Origin: Ensifer adhaerens
GTDB lineage: Bacteria; Pseudomonadota; Alphaproteobacteria; Rhizobiales; Rhizobiaceae
Direction of reading: 5' to 3'
Assembly: GCA_900215285.1 (NCBI GenBank)
Contig: OCMG01000003.1
Span: forward strand, 372,001 to 436,000
Length of the DNA stretch: 64,000 bases
The notes beneath the pieces were generated by a model, which was not told where the DNA came from, did not search any database, and saw only the letters and a program-made list of their open reading frames with translations. The translations under genes and the position numbers were made by a program. Positions 1 through 7,483 of this stretch are shown piece by piece (position 1 is the first letter of the stretch; every line of letters begins with the position of its first letter).

Positions 1-221
1 CCGGGCTTGCCAAGTCGCTGGAGCGCAAGATGGGCTGCCCACAGGACGTGGAATGGGCGATCGACGCCGATCTTCCGGACGGCGCGAACCTCGTGGCGCT
101 GCAAAGCCGCCCGGAAACCGTCTGGAGCCAGAAGAAGGCGCAAGCGCCGGCCAAGACCTACGCGATGGGGATCGAGGGCGTTCTCGGAACGCTGATGTCG
201 CCCCTTTCGGCCAAGAGCTAA
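1..221 (+). CDS. PEP-synthase-like phosphotransferase, ATP/PEP-binding subunit (C-terminal end, cut by window edge)
   Basis: Only the last ~72 codons are inside the window, reading from base 3 to the stop at 219-221. The visible protein includes MGCPQDVEWAID and ends its conserved part with LVALQSRPETVWS, the hallmark end of the pyruvate-phosphate-dikinase PEP/pyruvate-binding (ATP-grasp) domain. The partner gene 37 bp downstream supplies the phosphohistidine domain missing here, so the two form a split PEP-synthase-like enzyme. Such splitting is known in phenylphosphate synthase (Thauera) and in CreH/CreI of 4-cresol catabolism (Corynebacterium). That this pair phosphorylates a phenol or alcohol rather than pyruvate is inferred from the context. 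Confidence 0.75.
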   Translation, partial: GLAKSLERKMGCPQDVEWAIDADLPDGANLVALQSRPETVWSQKKAQAPAKTYAMGIEGVLGTLMSPLSAKS

Positions 222-258
222 TCAAAGAGATTGAACGCGGATCAAGGAGGAGAGACCC

Positions 259-2067
259 GTGACAAGCCATATGAAATTCCCGAGCCCGTATGATCTGAAA
301 GCCCCGAAGGGCGCCGAGGGCTGGGAGGAACTTTATCCCTATTACCTTCTGTTCAATGACAAGATCCGCGCCAAGGAGGAAGGCAAGTTCTGGTTCTGCG
401 ACAGCCAGCATTGGCCGAGCCCGTTCAAGCCCTTCGACACGATCACGGTGGAATTCGCCGTCAAGTGCCTCGGCCAGTACAACACGCGCCACTATCTCAT
501 CCCGCCGGCCAATGGCGTCGATTATCGCATCCATAACGGCTATTGCTACATGTCGCCGCTGGCCGTCGCGCCGGAAAACATCGCAGCCCGCGTGCCGCAA
601 TTCATGGACCGCGCTGGCCACTATTTCCAGAACTGGGCCTCGCTGCTCGACAACTGGATGGTCAAGGTCAAGGCGAACATTGCCGACATGGAAGCCATCC
701 ATTTCGAGCCGCTTCCGGAGGTGGTTCCGGTCGAATGGGTGAAGGACGGCGTCGGCCTCGACAACACCTATTTCATGATGGAGAGCTACGATCGTGCGAT
801 CCAGCTTCTCTACAAGACATGGCAATATCACTTCGAGTTCCTCAACCTCGGCTATGCGGCCTATCTCGACTTCTTCGGCTTCCTGAAGGAGCAGTTCCCG
901 ACGATCCCCGATCAGGCGATTGCCAAGATGGTGCAGGGCGTGGATGTTGATCTCTTCCGCCCGGATGACGAGCTGAAGAAGCTCTCCAAGCTTGCCCTCA
1001 AGCTCGGTGTCGCCGATGCGCTGAAGACCGGTTCGGCCGACGAGGCACTGGCCCGCGTTGCCACGGTTTCGGGCGGGAAGGAATGGCTGGACGCGTGGAA
1101 GGCCGCGCAGGACCCGTGGTTCAACTTCACCTCGGGCAATGGTTTCTACTCGACCGACAAATACTGGATCGAGCATCTCGACATCCCGCTCGGCTATATC
1201 CGCGACTACATCGCCAAGCTCGAAAAGGGCGAGACGATCGACCGTCCGACGGAGAAGATCGCCGCCGAACGCGACCGGATCACGGCCGAATATGCCGAAC
1301 TTCTGTCGGACGAGCTGCGCCCGGTCTTCGAAGGCAAGCTTGGTCTCGCCCGCGCCGTTTTCCCTTACGTCGAGAACCACAATTTCTACATCGAACATTG
1401 GTCGATGAGCGTGTTCTGGCGCAAGATGCGCGAGCTCAGCGCCATTCTACATGGCGAGGGCTTCTTCGAGAATGCCGATGACATGTTCTTCCTGAACCGT
1501 CAGGAAGTGCGCGATGCGCTCTTCGACTACGGCAATGCGTGGGCTGTCGGCGGCGAGCCGATCGGGCCGGTCTACTGGCCGGAAGTGATTGCCAGGCGCA
1601 AGGCGATCCTTGCCACGCTCGCGACGCAACCGCCGCAGCCGGCGCTGAACAATCCGCCAGAGGTCATCACCGAGCCCTTCACCATCATGCTCTGGGGCAT
1701 CACATCGGAATCGATTGCCCGCTGGCTCGATGGCGGCAGCGACAAGTCGAAGCTCACCGGCATGGCCGCCTCGCCGGGCATTGCGGAAGGGCGCGCCCGC
1801 GTCATCCGCTCGGCCGACGAGCTTGACCTGATCCAGGACGGCGAAATTCTCGTCGCGCCGGTCACGGCACCCTCCTGGGCGCCCGTCTTCGGCAAGATCA
1901 AGGCGACCGTCACCGATATCGGCGGCATGATGAGCCACGCCGCGATCGTCTGCCGCGAATACGGCCTGCCGGCCGTCACCGGCACGGGCAACGCCTCCTC
2001 GACGATCAAGAACGGACAGATGCTGCGCGTCGATGGCGCGACGGGCGAAGTCCGGATCATCGGGTGA
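259..2067 (+). CDS. PEP-utilising phosphotransferase subunit with phosphohistidine swivel domain (phenylphosphate synthase/CreH-I-like)
   Basis: 602 aa from a GTG start behind a strong AAGGAGGAGAG site. The last ~90 residues are a PEP-utilising-enzyme mobile domain: LTGMAASPGIAEGRARVI opens it, and GGMMSHAAIVCREYGLP carries the candidate phospho-acceptor His560. The long N-terminal part resembles the linker/central region of the ~70 kDa subunit of phenylphosphate synthase and has no ATP-grasp domain, which the upstream gene provides. Expected role: transfer of phosphate from ATP through the histidine to an organic hydroxyl group, making a phosphorylated intermediate for the downstream dehydrogenases and HD hydrolases. 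Substrate is inferred (phenol, cresol or alcohol). A genuine PEP synthase is unlikely because it would be a single ~800 aa chain. Confidence 0.75.
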   Translation: MTSHMKFPSPYDLKAPKGAEGWEELYPYYLLFNDKIRAKEEGKFWFCDSQHWPSPFKPFDTITVEFAVKCLGQYNTRHYLIPPANGVDYRIHNGYCYMSPLAVAPENIAARVPQFMDRAGHYFQNWASLLDNWMVKVKANIADMEAIHFEPLPEVVPVEWVKDGVGLDNTYFMMESYDRAIQLLYKTWQYHFEFLNLGYAAYLDFFGFLKEQFPTIPDQAIAKMVQGVDVDLFRPDDELKKLSKLALKLGVADALKTGSADEALARVATVSGGKEWLDAWKAAQDPWFNFTSGNGFYSTDKYWIEHLDIPLGYIRDYIAKLEKGETIDRPTEKIAAERDRITAEYAELLSDELRPVFEGKLGLARAVFPYVENHNFYIEHWSMSVFWRKMRELSAILHGEGFFENADDMFFLNRQEVRDALFDYGNAWAVGGEPIGPVYWPEVIARRKAILATLATQPPQPALNNPPEVITEPFTIMLWGITSESIARWLDGGSDKSKLTGMAASPGIAEGRARVIRSADELDLIQDGEILVAPVTAPSWAPVFGKIKATVTDIGGMMSHAAIVCREYGLPAVTGTGNASSTIKNGQMLRVDGATGEVRIIG

Positions 2068-2085
2068 GCCTGAACCAAGCATGGC

Positions 2086-2106
2086 GGGCCGGCCTCGCGC
2101 CGGCCC
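2086..2106 (+). other. Intercistronic GC-rich hairpin
   Basis: GGGCCGGC and GCCGGCCC pair around a 5-base loop between the phosphotransferase stop and the HD-protein start. There is no T-tract, so it more likely affects mRNA stability or partial attenuation than full termination. An almost identical hairpin (GGGCCGGCGC stem) lies at 11076-11098 inside the monooxygenase operon. Confidence 0.5.
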
Positions 2107-2137
2107 GTCTCTGGATACGACTGCAAGGACGAGAACC

Positions 2138-2740
2138 GTGAACATTTCCTTGAAGACCGGCCGCTACGACGCCGTCTGGCGCGCTGCCGAGACCTATATG
2201 CGGGCGCGCAAGAACGACGTGCATATTCCGCTCTCCTACGCCTTCGCGCGGAAGCTCTTGGAGGTCTATCCGGAGGCCGACGAGGATATCGTGTCACTCG
2301 CCATCCTGCTCCACGATATCGGCTGGTGGTCGATCGACGCGACCGACATTTTCGAAAAGGGTTTCGGCCCGAACATGATGCAGTCGGATGTCCGCTTCCT
2401 GCATGAAAGCGAAGGGGTGCGCTTGTCCCGCGAAGTGCTGGAACGGACGGGCTGGCCCGAGCATGTCATTGCCGCCGTTGGCGAGATCATCGACGGGCAT
2501 GATACGCGGCCTGAACCGCGACACCTGAACGACCGGCTGGTGCGCGATGCCGACAAGCTCTGGCGCTTCACCGTCACCGGCGTCTCTGTCGCCTGTGACT
2601 GGTTCAAGATGAACCCGCATCAATATGCCGACCGGCTGGAAGCGACCGGCCTGCAGCAGCTCGAAACCGAAGCCGGCCTGAAAATGGCAACCGAGGAACT
2701 GGCGATCACGCGCCAGGCGCTCCTGCTTCACCTGATCTGA
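2138..2740 (+). CDS. HD-domain phosphohydrolase (first of two)
   Basis: 200 aa from GTG at 2138, chosen because AAGGA lies 8 bases upstream and the product aligns end to end with the second HD protein at 4196-4813. It shows the HD metal-site pattern: H29, H59-D60 (LLHDIGW), H89, H121-D122 (DGHDTR) and D137/D139 (DADKLWRF). HD proteins of this size are metal-dependent phosphomonoesterases or nucleotidases. Lying between a PEP-dependent kinase-like pair and an aldehyde dehydrogenase, it is a candidate for removing the phosphate from an oxidised phospho-intermediate, like CreD in the phosphorylation-initiated 4-cresol route. That role is inference; the HD fold assignment is firm. Confidence 0.75.
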   Translation: MNISLKTGRYDAVWRAAETYMRARKNDVHIPLSYAFARKLLEVYPEADEDIVSLAILLHDIGWWSIDATDIFEKGFGPNMMQSDVRFLHESEGVRLSREVLERTGWPEHVIAAVGEIIDGHDTRPEPRHLNDRLVRDADKLWRFTVTGVSVACDWFKMNPHQYADRLEATGLQQLETEAGLKMATEELAITRQALLLHLI

Positions 2741-2753
2741 ACGGATGTAACCC

Positions 2754-4196
2754 ATGGACATGTTCATCGACGGCGCATTCGTCCCGGCGTTGGCCGGCGC
2801 GCGCCAGAACGTCACCAATCCGGCGACCGGCGATGTCATTGACACCGTGCCCACCGGAGCCGCCGAGGACGCGGACCGCGCGATTGCCGCCGCCGAACGC
2901 GCCTTCGAGACCTGGAAGCGCACGCCCGTTGCCGAGCGCGCCCGTTTCCAGAAAGCGGCCGCGCAGTTGATGCGCGCCGAAGCACAGGCGATCGGCCGGA
3001 CGCTGACGCTGGAGCTTGGCCGTCCGCTTGCCGCCGCAATTACGGAAATCGAGCGCTCGGCCGATCTTCTCGATGTCTATGCCGAGGAAGGCCTGCGGCT
3101 GACTGCCGAGATGCCGATCACATCGGTAGCCGGCGAAAAGATGCTGGTGACGCGCGAGCCGGTCGGCGTTGTCGTGGCGATCACGCCGTTCAATTATCCT
3201 ATCACGCTCCTCACGTTCAAACTCGGCGCTGCGCTGATTGCCGGCTGCACCATGGTGGCAAAGCCCGCCGAGGATACGCCGCTTTCGACGCTCATGCTCG
3301 CCGATCTCTTCCACCGCGCGGGCTTCCCCGCCGGCGTCTTCAATGTGGTCACGGGTCGCGGCTCCGGCATCGGCAAGGCGATGATCGAGCATCCCGTACC
3401 GCGCAAGATCGCTTTCACCGGTGGTACCGCTGCCGGCAAGGCAATTGCGGCCGCCGCAGTCCAGACCATGAAACGCCTGACGCTGGAACTCGGCGGCCAG
3501 AGCCCCGCCATCGTCTGTTCGGATGCCGATCTCGATGTCGCCGCCGCGGCAATAGCCCGCCACGGCTTCGCCAATTCCGGCCAGTTCTGCTACCGCGTCA
3601 ACCGCTGCTATGTGGAGCGTACGGTCTATGAGACCTTCCTCGCAAAACTGAAGGACCATGTCGACAAGCTCAAGGTCGGCGACGGCTTCGATGCCTCCTG
3701 TGCCATGGGGCCGCTGGTCAACGAGAAGATCTACCGCAATTCCGAGCGCCAGAGCGCAGACGCGCGCCAGAAGGGCGCGCGCATCCTGACCGGCGGAAAA
3801 CGTCTGACCGGCGGGCTCTACGACGGCGGCTGGTTCTTCCCGCCGACGCTGATTGCCGATGCGGATCATTCCATGCTGGTGATGACCGAAGAGACCTTTG
3901 GGCCCGTTCTCGGCATCATGCCTTTCGATGATCGTCGCGAGGCGCTGAAGCTGGCCAACCAGACGCGCTATGGGCTCGCTGGCTTCGTCTTCTCGGAAAA
4001 TCTGGCAACTGCGCTGACGCTCGCCGAGGGCATTGAGGCGGGTTCGGTCTGGGTCAACAACATTCACCGCTCCAGCCATACGATGCCCTTCGGCGGCATG
4101 AAGGAAAGCGGCTTTGGCCGCGAGAAGGGCCGCTTCGGGATAGAGGCCTATCTCGAATACAAGAGCATCTACCTCTCCTACAGGGAGGGGTTCTGA
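2754..4196 (+). CDS. NAD(P)-dependent aldehyde dehydrogenase
   Basis: 480 aa, the usual ALDH-superfamily length. It shows the Rossmann and catalytic landmarks: PFNYP with Asn147, LELGGQSP with general base Glu245, and GQFCYR with nucleophile Cys279. It converts an aldehyde to a carboxylate. It starts 13 bp after the first HD gene and overlaps the second by one base (TGATG), so it is translationally coupled in the operon. By analogy with CreC of the 4-cresol pathway it may oxidise a phosphorylated aromatic aldehyde, which is inference. Succinate-semialdehyde-type activity cannot be excluded from sequence alone. Confidence 0.85.
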   Translation: MDMFIDGAFVPALAGARQNVTNPATGDVIDTVPTGAAEDADRAIAAAERAFETWKRTPVAERARFQKAAAQLMRAEAQAIGRTLTLELGRPLAAAITEIERSADLLDVYAEEGLRLTAEMPITSVAGEKMLVTREPVGVVVAITPFNYPITLLTFKLGAALIAGCTMVAKPAEDTPLSTLMLADLFHRAGFPAGVFNVVTGRGSGIGKAMIEHPVPRKIAFTGGTAAGKAIAAAAVQTMKRLTLELGGQSPAIVCSDADLDVAAAAIARHGFANSGQFCYRVNRCYVERTVYETFLAKLKDHVDKLKVGDGFDASCAMGPLVNEKIYRNSERQSADARQKGARILTGGKRLTGGLYDGGWFFPPTLIADADHSMLVMTEETFGPVLGIMPFDDRREALKLANQTRYGLAGFVFSENLATALTLAEGIEAGSVWVNNIHRSSHTMPFGGMKESGFGREKGRFGIEAYLEYKSIYLSYREGF

Positions 4197-4813
4197 TGAG
4201 CGGCGCGCTTCTCGAACGCGACATTCCCACCTGGCTGGCCGCCCGGCCCTATCTCGACGTACGCTCCAACGACGAGCACACGCTGATCTCCTATCAGCTT
4301 GCCCGCGCGCTCTTGAAGCTGCGCCCGGATGTGGACGAGGCCACGGTGCTGACCGCGATCCTCTTCCACGATGTCGGCTGGAAGATGGTGCCGGTCGAAA
4401 AGCTGGCGGACTCCGTCGGGCCGAAGCCGAAATATCCGGAGCTTCAGCGCGTGCATGAGGTTGAGGGCGTGGCGATTGCCCGGCCGCATCTGCAGGCGCT
4501 TGCCATTCCCGGCGTCGATGTCGAGACGGTGCTGTCGATCATCGACGGGCACGACACGCGCAAGCAGGCGATCTCGCCCGAAGACGAAATCGTCAAGGAG
4601 GCTGACAAGCTCTGGCGCTTTACCAGCCATGGCGTGAAGACGATCTGCGGCTGGTTCGGCACGCCGCCGAAAGAGACAGTCGCGATGCTCGAGGATTTCG
4701 TGCTGCCGCAGATGCTGACGAAGGATGGGCGGGCCATGGCGGAAGCCTTGGTGGCGCAAGGCCAGGCCATGGCCTGGCTCGATGACATGATGACACTGGA
4801 GGGCGCACGATGA
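4196..4813 (+). CDS. HD-domain phosphohydrolase (second of two)
   Basis: 205 aa, clearly paralogous to the HD protein at 2138-2740. Shared landmarks are H28, H58-D59 (LFHDVGW), H87, H119-D120 (IIDGHDTR) and D137 before KLWRF. It overlaps the aldehyde dehydrogenase by one base and the following SDR gene by four (ATGA), a sign of a tightly coupled operon. Two diverged copies in one operon suggest either two different phospho-substrates or a two-subunit hydrolase. Metal-dependent phosphomonoesterase activity is expected from the family; the substrate is unknown. Confidence 0.75.
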   Translation: MSGALLERDIPTWLAARPYLDVRSNDEHTLISYQLARALLKLRPDVDEATVLTAILFHDVGWKMVPVEKLADSVGPKPKYPELQRVHEVEGVAIARPHLQALAIPGVDVETVLSIIDGHDTRKQAISPEDEIVKEADKLWRFTSHGVKTICGWFGTPPKETVAMLEDFVLPQMLTKDGRAMAEALVAQGQAMAWLDDMMTLEGAR

Positions 4814-5571
4814 GCGGCGAAACGTTCAAGGACAAGGTGGCGCTGATCACGGGCGCGGGCGGCGGGCTGGGGCGCACCTTCGCGCTCGCCTTTGCCGCCG
4901 AGGGCGCTGCCGTCGTCGCCGCCGACCTCAATGAGGCGGGTGCGCGGCAGACGGCAGAGCTGATTACGGCTCAGGGCGGTTCAGCGCTGGGGCACGGCGT
5001 CGATGTGACGAAAGCCGCCTCGCTCGATGCGCTGGTCGGCGCCATCCAAAACTGGCGCGGGCGCATCGATGTGCTGGTCAACAATGCCGCCATCTATGCG
5101 GGGCTGAAGCGCAAGGGTTTCGAGCAGATCGCCGAAGACGAGTGGGATCGCGTCATGGCGGTCAATGTCAAGGGCGCGTGGATGGCGACGAAGGCCGTGG
5201 CGCCCGTAATGCGGGCGCAGAAATCCGGCGCGATCGTCAATATTTCGTCTGCAACCGTCATGAGCGGGTCGCCCGAATGGCTGCATTACGTCTCGTCCAA
5301 GGGCGCGATCATCGCGATGACCCGCGCGCTCGCCCGCGAGCTTGGCGGCGACAATATCACGGTCAATGCCATTGCCCCCGGCTTCACGCTCACCGAAGCG
5401 AGCCTAGGCCTGATGGAAAACGCCGCCGAATATGGCGTGACGCGCGGTGCGCTGAAGCGCACCTCGACGCCGGAAGACATGGCGGGCGCCGCCCTCTTCC
5501 TCGCCTCTCCGCAGGCTGCTTTCGTGACGGGCCAGACCCTGATCGTCGATGGCGGCAGACAGTTTCTTTAA
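4810..5571 (+). CDS. Short-chain dehydrogenase/reductase (SDR)
   Basis: 253 aa classical SDR. The nucleotide-binding motif TGAGGGLG is near residue 14, NNAAIY near 90, and the catalytic Ser and Tyr-x3-Lys appear in NISSATVM and HYVSSKGA. The C-terminus has the typical FVTGQTLIVDGG. Expected reaction: NAD(P)-dependent oxidation of an alcohol to an aldehyde or ketone. In this operon it would precede the aldehyde dehydrogenase, as CreG precedes CreC in 4-cresol catabolism; that pairing is inference. Confidence 0.85.
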   Translation: MSGETFKDKVALITGAGGGLGRTFALAFAAEGAAVVAADLNEAGARQTAELITAQGGSALGHGVDVTKAASLDALVGAIQNWRGRIDVLVNNAAIYAGLKRKGFEQIAEDEWDRVMAVNVKGAWMATKAVAPVMRAQKSGAIVNISSATVMSGSPEWLHYVSSKGAIIAMTRALARELGGDNITVNAIAPGFTLTEASLGLMENAAEYGVTRGALKRTSTPEDMAGAALFLASPQAAFVTGQTLIVDGGRQFL

Positions 5572-5582
5572 AAGGGAATACC

Positions 5583-5900
5583 ATGAGCCAGGTCACATTC
5601 ATCGAGCGCGATGGAACGCGCCGCATCATCGAGATCGTCAATGGCGAAAGCCTGATGCAGGCCGGCACCCGCGCCGGGGTGGACGGCATCATTGGCGAAT
5701 GCGGTGGGTCCTGCATGTGCGCCACCTGCCATGTCTATCTGACGGAGGAGGATTTCGCCCGGCTCGATCCGCCCGACGCGATGGAACAGGACGCGCTGGA
5801 ATTCACCGCCAGCAACCAGCGCCCCACCAGCCGCCTCGGCTGTCAGGTCAAGCTCTCGGCGGCCACCGACGGCCTTACCGTCACCGTGGCGGAGGCGTGA
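5583..5900 (+). CDS. [2Fe-2S] ferredoxin, adrenodoxin/putidaredoxin type
   Basis: 105 aa. Cluster-binding cysteines appear in GECGGSCMCATCHVYL (C-x5-C-x2-C) with the fourth in RLGCQV, which is the vertebrate-adrenodoxin/putidaredoxin arrangement rather than the plant type. Such ferredoxins normally pass electrons to a cytochrome P450. It lies 3 bp before a matching putidaredoxin-reductase-type gene, but no P450 is inside the window; one could lie upstream of base 1. Alternatively the pair could feed another oxygenase. Confidence 0.9.
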   Translation: MSQVTFIERDGTRRIIEIVNGESLMQAGTRAGVDGIIGECGGSCMCATCHVYLTEEDFARLDPPDAMEQDALEFTASNQRPTSRLGCQVKLSAATDGLTVTVAEA

Positions 5901-5903
5901 GTC

Positions 5904-7124
5904 ATGCAGCGCGGCGTAGTCATCATCGGGGCGGGTCATGGTGGCAGCCAAGTCGGGTTCAGCTTGCGCCAGGAAGGCTATGACGGGCCGATCCATCTCG
6001 TCAGCGACGAGCCCGATCTGCCCTATCACAAGCCGCCGCTCTCCAAGGCCTACCTGAAAGACGTAAGCCAGGACGTGCAGATCCTGCGCGCCGAAAAGGC
6101 CTACGCAGACGCTCGCATCGAACTGGCGCTCGGCCGCAAGGTGGAGGCCATTGACCGGCAGACGCAAGTTATTCGTTTTGCCGATGGCGGGACGCTGGGC
6201 TATGACCGGCTGGTCATCGCCACGGGGGCGACGAACCGTAAGCTGACGCTGACCGGCCATGATCTGGCAGGCCTCCATTCGATCCGCACCCGCGCCGATG
6301 CCGCGCATCTGCGCGCCGCGATGGATGCGGCAAGCGACATCGCCGTCATCGGTGGCGGCTTCATCGGGCTGGAGGCGGCGGCGACCTTTGCCATGCTCGG
6401 CAAGAACGTCACCGTCATCGAGCTGGCCCCCTCCATTCTCGGCCGCGCCGTATCCCCGCTGGTCGCGGCGCATGTCGATGCGGAATATCGCAAGCTCGGC
6501 ATCCGCGTTCTGACCGCCACCGGCATCGAACGGCTTGAGGGCGAGGCTGGCATGGTCAAGGCTGTACGGTTGACGGACGGCAGAGCCATCCCCGCCGATC
6601 TGGTGCTCGTTGGAATCGGTGCGACCGCGAACGATGCGCTTGCCCGCGAAGCCGGATTGACATGCGACAACGGCATCGTCGTCGACGCAACGCTCGCGAC
6701 CTCCGACCCCACCATCTTCGCGATCGGCGATGTCGCCAACTTTCCGCATGCCCAGGCCGGCCGCCGCGTGCGCCTGGAATCGGTGCAGAACGCTTCCGAT
6801 CAGGCCAAGCATGTTGCCAAGACCATCATGGGTAAGACCGAAGTCTATCGCGAAACGCCTTGGTTCTGGTCGGATCAGGGGCCGATGAAATTGCAGATGG
6901 CGGGTCTCTCTTTCGGGGCTGACCGGCATGTGCGCACAGGCGCGCCCGATGATCCGGCCTTCTCGGTCTATCATTATGCCGGCGACCGGCTCCTGGCCGT
7001 CGACAGCGTCAACCGTCCCGGCGATCACATGGTCGCCCGCCGCCTGATTGCCGCCGGCATTTCGCCAAGCGGGTCCGATCTCGCCGAGGGGCCGGACCGG
7101 CTGAAGAGCCTCATCGGCCGGTAA
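5904..7124 (+). CDS. FAD-dependent ferredoxin reductase (putidaredoxin reductase type)
   Basis: 406 aa pyridine nucleotide-disulfide oxidoreductase. The FAD-binding GAGHGG motif is at residues 9-14, the NAD-binding GGGFIGLE near residue 150, and the second FAD motif IFAIGDVANF near 275. It moves electrons from NAD(P)H to the adjacent [2Fe-2S] ferredoxin. It is the last gene of the first operon, followed 20 bp later by a strong terminator. The ferredoxin-reductase pair is the standard class I P450 redox system. Confidence 0.9.
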   Translation: MQRGVVIIGAGHGGSQVGFSLRQEGYDGPIHLVSDEPDLPYHKPPLSKAYLKDVSQDVQILRAEKAYADARIELALGRKVEAIDRQTQVIRFADGGTLGYDRLVIATGATNRKLTLTGHDLAGLHSIRTRADAAHLRAAMDAASDIAVIGGGFIGLEAAATFAMLGKNVTVIELAPSILGRAVSPLVAAHVDAEYRKLGIRVLTATGIERLEGEAGMVKAVRLTDGRAIPADLVLVGIGATANDALAREAGLTCDNGIVVDATLATSDPTIFAIGDVANFPHAQAGRRVRLESVQNASDQAKHVAKTIMGKTEVYRETPWFWSDQGPMKLQMAGLSFGADRHVRTGAPDDPAFSVYHYAGDRLLAVDSVNRPGDHMVARRLIAAGISPSGSDLAEGPDRLKSLIGR

Positions 7125-7144
7125 GACATGTTCTGACCAAAGGA

Positions 7145-7180
7145 GAACGGCCGTGGCGGTTTCCGCCCGGCCGTTCTTTT
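7145..7180 (+). terminator. Rho-independent terminator ending the phosphotransferase operon
   Basis: A perfect nested hairpin: GAACGGCCG pairs with CGGCCGTTC, with an inner GGCGG/CCGCC stem, followed by TTTT. It separates the first catabolic operon from the monooxygenase operon. Confidence 0.85.
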
Positions 7181-7483
7181 CGTTTATGCAGCTGAAAAGA
7201 ATACGAATTTTGGAAATTTCGGGTCGCTCTTGATTCTTTTCAAGAAAAGCCCCGGAACCAAAGGAAAACCAAAGATAGCCGTCTAAATTGGCCCTTAGTC
7301 GTACAACATTGCCGGGTTGAAACCCTGATCGCCGCGCCTGTGGAGGAGCATGCGCGGGAACGGTGAACCGTGCCCGAAGCACGTGTCAGGCACCGGCAAA
7401 CGACATGCGCTGAAAGCGGCTTCGTCCGGAAGCCGCACGCCCTTGTCCAAGGGCGGCACGGATCGAACTGGGAGGTGAATTCG
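7181..7483 (+). promoter_or_regulatory. Leader/promoter region of the diiron monooxygenase operon
   Basis: About 300 bp without a gene, more AT-rich than its surroundings. It contains an 18-bp inverted repeat TCTTGA-N6-TCAAGA (7228-7245) and a GGGTT-GA-AACCC palindrome (7314-7325), both plausible operators. I found no convincing sigma-54 -24/-12 element, although sigma-54 promoters are common for this enzyme family, and no clear -35/-10 pair. The strong GGAGG site at 7471 belongs to the hydroxylase alpha gene. Confidence 0.45.

Noticed and set aside
1..2067. Ordinary PEP synthase or pyruvate phosphate dikinase
   Set aside because: Those are single chains of about 800-900 residues. Here the ATP-grasp part ends at 221 and a separate 602-residue gene with its own ribosome site follows.
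7181..7483. Possible sigma-54 promoter before the monooxygenase operon
   Set aside because: Several GG and GC dinucleotides occur, but none has the strict GG-N10-GC spacing together with a TTGCA-like -12 half.
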